This document shows, piece after piece, positions 1 through 13,065 of a stretch of DNA of 64,000 nt. A model generated the notes under the pieces. The model was not told the origin of the DNA. It saw only the letters and a list, made by a program, of their open reading frames with translations, and ran no database searches. Made by a program: the position numbers and the translations under genes. Source of the stretch: Colletes latitarsis (taxonomy: Eukaryota > Arthropoda > Insecta > Hymenoptera > Colletidae); the NCBI RefSeq assembly GCF_051014445.1, contig NW_027488367.1, forward strand, positions 28,939,501-29,003,500, read 5' to 3'. How positions within the stretch are numbered: position 1 is the stretch's first letter; each line of letters starts with the position of its first letter.

Positions 1-3000
1 TTGGATCACGTAGTAATGTGGCACCACACTGAAACGGTCAATTAAACCTGGTTTCGATCAATATTTTAGAGGATAACGCAAGTTAGGTCTGGGATAGGTC
101 TGGGATTTGCCCTCATCAGGCTCATACATTCGCATTCTTCACATACTTGTTGAACTGATCCTGGGTTTTTTCTGGTTTGAATCACGTAGTAATGTGGTAC
201 CACACTGAAACGGTCAATTAAACCTGGTTTCGATCAATATTTTAGAGGATAACGCAAGTTAGGTCTGGGATAGGTCTGGGATTTGACCTCATCAGACTCA
301 TACTTGCGCACACTTCACATACTCGTTGAACAGATCCTGGGTTATTTTCTGGTTTGGATCACATAGTAATGTGGTACCACACTGAAACAGTCGATTAAAC
401 CTGGTTTCCATCAATATTTTAGAGGATAACGCATGTCAGGTCTAGGTTAGCCCTGGGAATTTCACTCATCAGACTCATACTTTCGCATTCTTCACATACT
501 TGTTGAACTGATCCTGGGTTTTTTCTGGTTTGGATCACGTAGCAATGTGGTACCACACTGAAACAGTCGATTAAACCTGGTTTCGATCAATATTTTAGAG
601 TATAACGCATGTTAGGTCTATGTTAGCCCTGGGATTCTCACTCATCAGACTCATACTTTCGCATTCTTCACATACTTGTTGAACTGATCCTGGGTTTTTT
701 CTGGTTTGGATCACGTAGTAATGTGGTACCGCACTGAAACAGTCGATTAAACCTGGTTTCGATCAATATTTTAGAGGATAACGCAAGTCAGGTCTGGGAT
801 AGGTCTGGGATTTGACCTCATCAGACTCATACTTTCGCACACTTCACATACTCCTTGAACAGATCCTGGGTTATTTTCTGGTTTGGATCACATAGTAATG
901 TGGTACCACACTGAAACAGTCCATTAAACCTGGTTTCGATCAATATTTTAGAGGATAACGCAAGTTACGTCTGGGATAGGTCTGGGATTTGCCATCATCA
1001 GGCTCATACTTTCGCGTTTTTCACATACTTGTTGAACAGATCCTGGGTTTTTTCTGGTTTGGGTCACGTAGTAATGTGGTACCACACTGAAACATTCAAT
1101 GAAACCTGGTCTGGATAAATATTTTAGAGGATAACGCATATTGGGTCTGGGTTAGGCCTGGGATTTGCCCTCATCAGGCTCACACTTTCGCATGTTTCTC
1201 ATACTTCATGGCTAGATCCTGGGCTGTTTCTGGATTGTATCACGTAGTAATGTGGTACCACGCTGAAACAGTCAATTAAACCTGGTCTTGATAAATATTT
1301 TAGAGGATAACGCAAGTTAGGTCTGGGATAGGTCTAGGATTTGCCCTCATCAGACTCATACTTTCGCATTCTTCACATACTTGTTGAACGGACCCTGGGT
1401 TATTTCTGGTTTGGATCATGTTGTAATGTGGGACCACACTGAAACAGTCAATTAAACCTGGTTTCGCTCAATATTTTAGAGGATAACGCATGTAAGGTCT
1501 AGGTTAGGTCTGGGATTTTCACTCATCAGACTCATACTTTCGCATTCTTCACATACTTGTTGAACAGATCCTGGGTTTGTTCTGGTTTGGATCACGAAGC
1601 AGTGTGGTACCACACTGAAACAGTCCATTAAACCTGGTTTCGCTCAATATTTTAGAGGATAACGCATGTAAGGTCTAGGTTAGGTCTGGGATTTGCTCTC
1701 ATCAGGCTCATTCTTTCGCATATTTCTCATACTTGATGGCTAGATCCTGGGTTTTTTCTGGTTTGGATCACGTAGTAATGTGGTACCACACTGAAACAGT
1801 CGATTAAACCTGGTTTCGATCAATATTTTAGAGGATAACGCATGTTATGTCTGGGATTGGTCTGGGATTTGACCTCATCAGACTCATACTTTCGCACACT
1901 TCACATACTCGTTGAACAGATCCTGGGTTATTTTCTGGTTTGGATCACATAGTAATGTGGTACCACACTGAAACAGTCGATTAAACCAGGTTTCGATCAA
2001 TATTTTAGAGGATAACGCATGTTAGGTCTAGGTTAGGTCTGGGATTTGCTCTCATCAGGCTCATTCTTTCGCATATTTCTCATACTTGATGGCTAGATCC
2101 TGGGTTTTTTCTGGTTTGGATCACGTAGTAATGTGGTGCCACACTGAAACAGTCGATTAAACCTGGTTTCGATCAATATCTTAGAGGATAACGCATGTTA
2201 TGTCTGGGATTGGTCTGGGATTTGACCTCATCAGACTCATACTTTCGCACACTTCACATACTCGTTGAACAGATCCTGGGTTATTTTCTGGTTTGAATCA
2301 CATAGTAATGTGGTACCACACTGAAACAGTCGATTAAACCAGGTTTCGATCAATATTTTAGAGGATAACGCATGTTAGGTCTAGGTTAGGTCTGGGATTT
2401 GCTCTCATCAGGCTCATACTTTCGCATATTTCTCATACTTCAAGGCTAGACCCTGGGCTGTTTCTGGATTGTACCACGTAGTAATGTGCTACCACGCTGA
2501 AACAGACCATTAAACCTGGTTTCGCTCAATATTTTAGAGGATAACGCATGTAAGGTCTAGGTTAGGTCTAAGATTTGCCCTCATCAGGCTCACAGTTTAG
2601 CGTTTTTCACATACTTGTTGAACAGATCCTGGGTTTTTTCTGGTTTGGATCACGTAGTAATGTGGTACCACACTGAAACAGTCGATTAAACCAGGTTTCG
2701 ATCAATATTTTAGAGGATAACGCATGTTAGGTCTAGGTTAGGTCTGGGATTTGCTCTCATCAGGCTCATACTTTCGCATATTTCTCATACTTCAAGGCTA
2801 GACCCTGGGCTGTTTCTGGATTGTACCACGTAGTAATGTGCTACCACGCTGAAACAGACCATTAAACCTGGTTTCGCTCAATATTTTAGAGGATAACGCA
2901 TGTAAGGTCTAGGTTAGGTCTGGGATTTTCACTCATCAGACTCATACTTTCGCATTCTTCACATACTTGTTGAACTGATCCTGGGTTTTTTCTGGTTTGG

Positions 3001-6000
3001 ATCACGTAGCAATGTGGTACCACACTGAAACAGTCGATTAAACCTGGTTTCGATCAATATTTTAGAGTATAACGCATGTTATGTCTGGGATTGGTCTGGG
3101 ATTTGACCTCATCAGACTCATACTTTCGCACACTTCACATACTCGTTGAACAGATCCTGGGTTATTTTCTGGTTTGGATCACATAGTAATGTGGTACCAC
3201 ACTGAAACAGTCGATTAAACCAGGTTTCGATCAATATTTTAGAGGATAACGCATGTTAGGTCTAGGTTAGGTCTGGGATTTTCACTCATCAGACTCATAA
3301 TTTCGCATTCTTCACATACTTGTTGAACGGATCCTGGGTTTTTCCTGGTTTGGATCACGTAGTAATGTGGGACCACACCGAAACATTCAATGCAACCTGG
3401 TCTGGATAAATATTTTAGAGGATAACGCATCTTAGGTCTGGGTTAGGTCTAAGATTTGCCCTCATCAGGCTCACAGTTTAGCGTTTTTCACATACTTGTT
3501 GAACAGATCCTGGGTTTTTTCTGGTTTGCATCACGAAGTAGTGTGGTACCTCACTGAAACATTCAATGAAACCTGGTCTGGATAAATATTTTAGAGGATA
3601 ACGCATCTTAGGTCTGGGTTAGGCCTGGGATTTGCCCTCATCAGGCTCATACTTTCGCATGTTTATCATACTTCATGGCTAGACCCTGGGCTGTTTCTGG
3701 ATTGTATCACGTAGTAATGTGGTACCACGCTGAAACTGTCAATTAAACCTGGTTTTGATCAATATTTTAGAGGATAACGCATGTTAGGTCTAGGAAAGGC
3801 CTGAGATTTTCACTGATCAGACTCATACTTTCGCATTCTTCACATACTTGTTGAACGGATCCTGGGTTTTTTCTAGTTTGGATCACGCAGTAATGTGGTA
3901 CCACACTGAAACAGACGATTAAACCAGGTTTCGATCAATATTTTTGAGGATAACGCATGTTAGGTCTAGGTTAGGCCTGGGATTTTCACTCATCAGACTC
4001 ATACTTTCGCATTCTTCACATACTTGTTGAACAGATCCTGGGTTTTTTCTGGTTTGGATCACGAAGCAGTGTGGTACCACACTGAAACAGTCCATTAAAC
4101 CTGGTTTCGCTCAATATTTTAGAGGATAACGCATGTAAGGTCTAGGTTAGGTCTGGGATTTGCTCTCATCAGGCTCATTCTTTCGCATATTTCTCATACT
4201 TGATGGCTAGATCCTGGGTTTTTTCTGGTTTGGATCACGTAGTAATGTGGTACCACACTGAAACAGTCGATTCAACCTGGTTTCGATCAATATTTTAGAG
4301 GATAACGCATGTTAAGTCTGGGATTGGTCTGGGATTTGACCTCATCAGACTCATACTTTCGCACACTTCACATACTCGTTGAACAGATCCTGGGTTATTT
4401 TCTGGTTTGGATCACATAGTAATGTGGCACCACACTGAAACAGACGATTAAACCAGGTTTCGATCAATATTTTTGAGGATAACGCATGTTAGGTCTAGGT
4501 TAGGCCTGGGATTTTCACTCATCAGACTCATACTTTCGCATTCTTCACATACTTGTTGAACGGATCCTGGGTTTTTTCTGGTTTGGATCACGTAGTAATG
4601 TGGGACCACACTGAAACAGCGAATTAAACCTGGTTTCGATCAATATTTTAGAGAATAATTCATGTTAGGTCTAGGTCAGGTCTGGGATTTGCTCTCATCA
4701 GGCTCACTCTTTCGCATATTTCTCATACTTGATTGCTAGATCCTGGGCGTTTTTTGGATTGCATCACGTAGTAATGAAGTACAACACTGAAACAGTAATT
4801 AAACCTGCTTTCCATCAATATTTTAGAGGATAACGCATGTTAGGTCTAGGTTAGGTCTGGGATTTGCTCCCATCAGGCTCATTCTTTCGCATATTTCTCA
4901 TACTTGATGGCTAGATCCTGGGTTTTTTCTGGTTTGGATCACGTAGTAATGTGGTACCACACTGAAACAGTCGATTAAACCTGGTTTCGCTCAATATATT
5001 AGAGGATAACGCATGTAAGGTCTAGGTTAGGTCTGGGATTTGCTCCCATCAGGCTCATTCTTTCGCATATTTCTCATACTTGATGGCTAGATCCTGGGTT
5101 TTTTCTGGTTTGGATCACGTAGTAATGTGGTACCACACTGAAACAGTCGATTAAACCTGGTTTCGATCAATATTTTAGAGGATAACGCAAGTTAAGTCTG
5201 GGAATGGTCTGGGATTTGACCTCATCAGACTCATTCTTTCGCACACTTCACATACTCGTTGAACAGATCCTGGGTTATTTTCTGGTTTGGATCACATAGT
5301 AATGTGGTACCACACGGAAACAGTCGATTAAACCAGGTTTCGATCAATATTTTTGAGGATAACGCATGTTAGGTCTGGGTTAGGCCTGGGATTTGACCTC
5401 ATCAGACTCATACTTTCGCATTCTTCACATACTTGTTGAACGGATCCTGGGTTATTTCTGGTTTGGATCATGTAGTAATGTGGGACCACACTGAAACAGT
5501 CAATTAAACCTGGTTTCGATCAATATTTTAGAGAATAATTCATGTTAGGTCTAGGTTAGGTCTGGGATTTGCTCACATCAGGCTCATTCTTTCGCATATT
5601 TCTCATACATGTTGAACAGATCCTGGGTTTTTCTGGTTTGGATCACGTAGTAATGTGGGACCACACTGAAACAATCAATTAAACCTGGTCTTGATAAATA
5701 TTTTAGAGGATAACGCATGTTAGGTTTGGGTTAGGTCTAGGATTTGCCATCATCAGGCTCATACTTTCGCATATTTCTCATACTTCAAGGCTAGACCCTG
5801 GGCTGTTTCTGGATTGTATCACGTAGTAATGTGGTACCACGCTGAAACAGTCAATTAAACCTGGTTTCGATCAATATTTTAGAGGATAACGCCAGTTAGG
5901 TCTGGGATAGGTCTAGGATTTGGCCTCATCAGGCTCCTACTTTCGCATATTTCTCATACTTGATGGCTAGAACCTGGGCTTTTTCTGGATTGGATCACGT

Positions 6001-6090
6001 AGTAAAGTGGTACCACACTGAAACATTCAATGAAACCTGGTCTGGATAAATATTTTAGAGGATAACACATCTTAGGTCTGGGTTAGGCCT

Positions 6091-9000
6091 GGGATTTTCA
6101 CTCATCAGACTCATACTTTCGCATTCTTCACATACTTGTTGAACGGATCCTGGGTTATTTCTGGTTTGGATCACGAAGTAGTGTGGTACCACACTGAAAC
6201 AGTCCATTAAACCTGGTTTCGCTCAATATATTAGAGGATAACGCATGTAAGGTCTAGGTTAGGTCTGGGATTTGCTCCCATCAGGCTCATTCTTTCGCAT
6301 ATTTCTCATACTTGATGGCTAGATCCTGGGTTTTTTCTGGTTTGGATCACGTAGTAATGTGGTACCACAGTGGAACAGTCGATTAAACCTGGTTTCGATC
6401 AATATTTTAGAGGATAACGCAAGTTAAGTCTGGGAATGGTCTGGGATTTGACCTCATCAGACTCATTCTTTCGCACACTTCACATACTCGTTGAACAGAT
6501 CCTGGGTTATTTTCTGGTTTGGATCACATAGTAATGTGGTACCACACTGAAACAGTCAATTAAACCTGGTTTCGATCAATATTTTAGAGAATAATTCATG
6601 TTAGGTCTATGTTAGGTTTGGGATTTGCTGTCATCAAGCTCATTCTTTCGCATATTTCTCATACTTGATGGCTAGATCCTGGGCTTTTTCTGGTTTGGAT
6701 CACGTAGTAATGTGGTACCACACTGCAACAGTCGATTAAACCTGGTTTCGATCAATATTTTAGAGGATAACGCAAGCTAGGTCTGGGATAGGTCTGGGAT
6801 TAGACCTCATCAGACTCATACTTTCGCACACTTCACATACTCCTTGAACAGATCCTGGGTTATTTTCTGGTTTGGATCACATAGTAATGTGGTACCACAC
6901 TGAAACAGTCGATTAAACCAGGTTTCGATCAATATTTTAGAGGACAACGCATGTTAGGTCTAGGGTAGGCCTGGGATTTTCACCCATCAGACTCATACTT
7001 TCGCATTCTTCACATACTTGTTGAACGGATCCTGGGTTTTTTCTGGTTTGGATCACGTAGTAATGTGGTACCACACTGAAACATTCAAGTAAACCTGTTT
7101 TCGATCAATATTTTAGAGAATAATTCATGTTAGGTCTAGGATAGGTCTGGGATTTGCACTCATCAGGGTCATACTGTCGCAGTTTTAACATACTTGTTGA
7201 ACGGATCCCGGGTTTTTTCAGGCTTGGTTCACGTAGTAATGTGGTACCACACTGAAACATTCAATTAATACTGGTCTTGATAAATATTTTAGAGGATAAC
7301 GCATGTTAGGTTTGGGTTAGGTCTAGGATTTGCCCTCATCAGGCTCATACTTTCGCATATTTCTCATACTTGATGGCTAGATCCTGGGCTGTTTCTGGAT
7401 TGTATCACGTAGTAATGTGGCACCACGCTGAAACAGTCGATTAAACCTGGTTTCGATCAATATTTTAGAGGATAACGCAATTTAAGTCTGGGATAGGTCT
7501 GGGATTTGACCTCATCAGACTCATACTTTCGCGTTTTTCACATACTTGTTGAACAGATCCTGGGTTTTTTCTGGTTTGGATCACGTAGTAATGTGGGGCC
7601 ACACTGAAACAGTCAAGCAAACCTGGTTTCGATCAATATTTTAGAGAATAATTCATGTTAGGTCTAGGTTAGGTCTGGGATTTGCCCTCGTCAGGCTCAT
7701 TCTTTCGCATATTTCTCATACTTGATGGCTAGATCCTGGGCTTTTTCTGGATTGCATCACGTAGTAATGAAGTACAACACTGAAACAGTCAATTAAACCT
7801 GGTTTCGATCAATATTTTAGAGAATAATACATGCTAGGTCTAGGTTAGGTCTGGGATTTGCCCTCATCAGGCTCATACTTTCGCATATTTCTCATACTGC
7901 ATGGCTAGATCCTGGGCTGTTTCTGGATTGGATCACGTAGTAATGTGGTACCACGCTGAAACAGTCAATTAAACCTGGTTTCGATCAATATTTTAGAGGA
8001 TAACGCAAGTTAGGTCTGGGATAGGTCTAGGATTTGCCCTCATCAGGCTCTTACTTTCGCATATTTCTCATACTTCATGGCTAGATCCTGGGCTATTTCT
8101 GGATTGGATCACGTAGCAAAGTGGTACCACACTGAAACATTCAATGAAACCTGGTCTGGATAAATATTTTAGAGGATAACGCATCTTATGTCTTGGTTAG
8201 GTCTAAGATTTGCCCTCATCAGGCTCACAGTTTAGCGTTTTTCACATACTTGTTGAACAGATCCTGGGCTTTTTCTGGATTGCATCACGTAGTAGCGAAG
8301 TACAACACTGAAACAGTCAATTAAACCTGGTTTCGATCAATATTTTAGAGAATAATACATGCTAGGTCTAGGTGAGGTCTGGGATTTGCCCTCATCAGGC
8401 TCATACTTTCGCATATTTCTCATACTGCATGGCTAGATCCTGGGCTGTTTCTGGATTGGATCACGTAGTAATGAAGTACAACACTGAAACAGTCAATTAA
8501 ACCTGGTCTTGATAAATATTTTAGAGGATAACGCTTGTTAGGTTTGGGTTAGGTCTAGGATTTGCCCTCATCAGGCTCATACTTTCGCATATTTCATATA
8601 CTTCGTGGCTATATCCTGGGCTGTTTCTGGATTGTATCACGTAGTAATGTGGTACCACGCTGAAACAGTCGATTAAACCTGGTTTCGATCAATATTTTAG
8701 AGGATAACGCAAGTTACGTCTGGGATAGGTCTAGGATTTGCCCTCATCAGGCTCTTACTTTCGCATATTTCTCATACTTCATGGCTAGATCCTGGGCTGT
8801 TTCTGGATTGGATCACGTAGAAATGTGGTACCACGCTGAAACAGTCGATTAAACCTGGTTTCGATCAATATTTTAGAGGATAACACAAGTTAAGTCTGGG
8901 ATAGGTCTGGGATTTGACCTCATCAGGCACTTACTTTCGCATATTTCTCATACTTCATGGCTAGATCCTGGGCTATTTCTGGATTGGATCACGTAGCAAA

Positions 9001-9896
9001 GTGGTACCACACTGAAACATTCAATGAAACCTGGTCTGGATAAATATTTTAGAGGATAACGCATTTTATGTCTGGGTTAGGTCTAAGATTTGCCCTCATC
9101 AGGCTCACAGTTTAGCGTTTTTCACATACTTGTTGAACAGATCCTGGGCTTTTTCTGGTTTGGATCACGAAGTAGTGTGGTACCTCACTGAAACAGTCCA
9201 TTAAACCTGGTTTCGCTCAATATTTTAGAGGTTAACGCATGTTAGGTCTAGGTTAGGTCTGGGATTTGCTCTCATCAGGCTCATTCTTTCGCATATTTCT
9301 CATACTTGATGGCTAGATCCTGGGCTTTTTCTGGATTGCATCACGTAGTAATGTAGTACCACACTGAAACAGTCAATGAAACCTGGTTTCCATCAATATT
9401 TTAGAGGACAACGCAAGTTAGGTCTAGGTAAGGCCTGAGATTTTCACTGATCAGACTCATACTTTCGCGTTTTTCACATACTTGGTGAACAGATCCTGGG
9501 TTTTTTCAGGTTTGGATCACATAGTAATGTGGTACCACACTGAAACAGACGATTAAACCAGGTTTCGATCAATATTTTTGAGGATAACGCATGTTAGGTC
9601 TACGTTAGGCCTGGGATTTTCACTCATCAGACTCATACTTTCGCATTCTTCACATAGTTGTTGAACGGATCCTGGGTTTTTTCTGGTTTGGATCACGTAG
9701 TAATGTGGGACCACACTGAAACAGCCAATTAAACCTGGTTTCGATCAATATTTTAGAGAATAATTCATGTTAGGTCTAGGTCAGGTCTAGGATTTGCTCT
9801 CATCAGGCTCATTCTTTCACATATTTCTCATACTTGATGGCTAGATCCTGGGCTTTTTCTGGATTGCATCACGTAGTAATGAAGTACAACACTGAG
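6091..9896 (+). repeat. Higher-order repeat in family A, copy 1
   Basis: This multi-kilobase block recurs at 9,964-13,065. Its first part (6,091 to about 7,097) matches with offset 3,873 bp (22 monomers). Its second part (about 7,800 to 9,896) matches with offset 3,169 bp (18 monomers). The difference, 704 bp, is exactly four monomers (about 7,097-7,800) present here and absent from the other copy. Shared private variants include tgctcccatcaggctcattc, acattcaagtaaacctg, agaataatacatgctagg and gcgaagtacaacactg. Confidence 0.8.
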
Positions 9897-9963
9897 ACAG
9901 TAATTAAACCTGCTTTCCATCAATATTTTAGAGGATAACGCATGTTAGGTCTAGGTTAGGCCT

Positions 9964-12900
9964 GGGATTTTCACTCATCAGACTCATACTTTCGCATTCT
10001 TCACATACTTGTTGAACGGATCCTGGGTTATTTCTGGTTTGGATCACGAAGTAGTGTGGTACCACACTGAAACAGTCCATTAAACCTGGTTTCGCTCAAT
10101 ATATTAGAGGATAACGCATGTAAGGTCTAGGTTAGGTCTGGGATTTGCTCCCATCAGGCTCATTCTTTCGCATATTTCTCATACTTGATGGCTAGATCCT
10201 GGGTTTTTTCTGGTTTGGATCACGTAGTAATGTGGTACCACAGTGGAACAGTCGATTAAACCTGGTTTCGATCAATATTTTAGAGGATAACGCAAGTTAA
10301 GTCTCGGAATGGTCTGGGATTTGACCTCATCAGACTCATTCTTTCGCACACTTCACATACTCGTTGAACAGATCCTGGGTTATTTTCTGGTTTGGATCAC
10401 ATAGTAATGTGGTACCACACTGAAACAGTCAATTAAACCTGGTTTCGATCAATATTTTAGAGAATAATTCATGTTAGGTCTATGTTAGGTTTGGGATTTG
10501 CTGTCATCAGGCTCATTCTTTCGCATATTTCTCATACTTGATGGCTAGATCCTGGGCTTTTTCTGGTTTGGATCACGTAGTAATGTGGTACCACACTGCA
10601 ACAGTCGATTAAACCTGGTTTCGATCAATATTTTAGAGGATAACGCAAGCTAGGTCTGGGATAGGTCTGGGATTAGACCTCATCAGACTCATACTTTCGC
10701 ACACTTCACATACTCCTTGAACAGATCCTGGGTTATTTTCTGGTTTGGATCACATAGTAATGTGGTACCACACTGAAACAGTCGATTAAACCAGGTTTCG
10801 ATCAATATTTTAGAGGATAACGCATGTTAGGTCTAGGGTAGGCCTGGGATTTTCACCCATCAGACTCATACTTTCGCATTCTTCACATACTTGTTGAACG
10901 GATCCTGGGTTTTTTCTGGTTTGGATCACGTAGTAATGTGGTACCACACTGAAACATTCAAGTAAACCTGGTTTCGATCAATATTTTAGAGAATAATACA
11001 TGCTAGGTCTAGGTTAGGTCTGGGATTTGCCCTCATCAGGCTCATACTTTCGCATATTTCTCATACTGCATGGCTAGATCCTGGGCTGTTTCTGGATTGG
11101 ATCACGTAGTAATGTGGTACCACGCTGAAACAGTCAATTAAACCTGGTTTCGATCAATATTTTAGAGGATAACGCAAGTTAGGTCTGGGATAGGTCTAGG
11201 ATTTGCCCTCATCAGGCTCTTACTTTCGCATATTTCTCATACTTCATGGCTAGATCCTGGGCTATTTCTGGATTGGATCACGTAGCAAAGTGGTACCACA
11301 CTGAAACATTCAATGAAACCTGGTCTGGATAAATATTTTAGAGGATAACGCATCTTATGTCTTGGTTAGGTCTAAGATTTGCCCTCATCAGGCTCACAGT
11401 TTAGCGTTTTTCACATACTTGTTGAACAGATCCTGGGCTTTTTCTGGATTGCATCACGTAGTAGCGAAGTACAACACTGAAACAGTCAATTAAACCTGGT
11501 TTCGATCAATATTTTAGAGAATAATACATGCTAGGTCTAGGTGAGGTCTGGGATTTGCCCTCATCAGGCTCATACTTTCGCATATTTCTCATACTGCATG
11601 GCTAGATCCTGGGCTGTTTCTGGATTGGATCACGTAGTAATGAAGTACAACACTGAAACAGTCAATTAAACCTGGTCTTGATAAATATTTTAGAGGATAA
11701 CGCTTGTTAGGTTTGGGTTAGGTCTAGGATTTGCCCTCATCAGGCTCATACTTTCGCATATTTCATATACTTCGTGGCTATATCCTGGGCTGTTTCTGGA
11801 TTGTATCACGTAGTAATGTGGTACCACGCTGAAACAGTCGATTAAACCTGGTTTCGATCAATATTTTAGAGGATAACGCAAGTTACGTCTGGGATAGGTC
11901 TAGGATTTGCCCTCATCAGGCTCTTACTTTCGCATATTTCTCATACTTCATGGCTAGATCCTGGGCTGTTTCTGGATTGGATCACGTAGAAATGTGGTAC
12001 CACGCTGAAACAGTCGATTAAACCTGGTTTCGATCAATATTTTAGAGGATAACACAAGTTAAGTCTGGGATAGGTCTGGGATTTGACCTCATCAGGCACT
12101 TACTTTCGCATATTTCTCATACTTCATGGCTAGATCCTGGGCTATTTCTGGATTGGATCACGTAGCAAAGTGGTACCACACTGAAACATTCAATGAAACC
12201 TGGTCTGGATAAATATTTTAGAGGATAACGCATTTTATGTCTGGGTTAGGTCTAAGATTTGCCCTCATCAGGCTCACAGTTTAGCGTTTTTCACATACTT
12301 GTTGAACAGATCCTGGGCTTTTTCTGGTTTGGATCACGAAGTAGTGTGGTACCTCACTGAAACAGTCCATTAAACCTGGTTTCGCTCAATATTTTAGAGG
12401 TTAACGCATGTTAGGTCTAGGTTAGGTCTGGGATTTGCTCTCATCAGGCTCATTCTTTCGCATATTTCTCATACTTGATGGCTAGATCCTGGGCTTTTTC
12501 TGGATTGCATCACGTAGTAATGTAGTACCACACTGAAACAGTCAATGAAACCTGGTTTCCATCAATATTTTAGAGGACAACGCAAGTTAGGTCTAGGTAA
12601 GGCCTGAGATTTTCACTGATCAGACTCATACTTTCGCGTTTTTCACATACTTGGTGAACAGATCCTGGGTTTTTTCAGGTTTGGATCACATAGTAATGTG
12701 GTACCACACCGAAACAGTCGATTAAACCAGGTTTCGATCAATATTTTTGAGGATAGCGCATGTTAGGTCTAGGTTAGGCCTGGGATTTTCACTCATCGGA
12801 CTCATACTTTCGCATTCTTCACATACTTGTTGAACGGATCCTGGTTTTTTTCTGGTTTGGATCACGTAGTAATGTGGGACCACACTGAAACAGTCAATTA

Positions 12901-13065
12901 AACCTGGTTTCGATCAATATTTTAGAGAATAATTCATGTTAGGTCTAGGTTAGGTCTGGGATTTGCTCTCATCAGGCTCATTCTTTCGCATATTTCTCAT
13001 ACTTGATGGCTAGATCCTGGGCTTTTTCTGGATCGCATCACGTAGTATTGAAGTACAACACTGAG
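9964..13065 (+). repeat. Higher-order repeat in family A, copy 2 (lacks four monomers)
   Basis: This is the second copy of the 6,091-9,896 block. Around 10,960-10,990 the sequence jumps from the equivalent of 7,097 to the equivalent of about 7,800, within the shared stretch cgatcaatattttagagaat. That is what an in-register unequal exchange between monomers would leave. Similarity declines gradually after about 12,700; scattered substitutions distinguish the copies, so this duplication looks older than those in family B. Confidence 0.78.
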
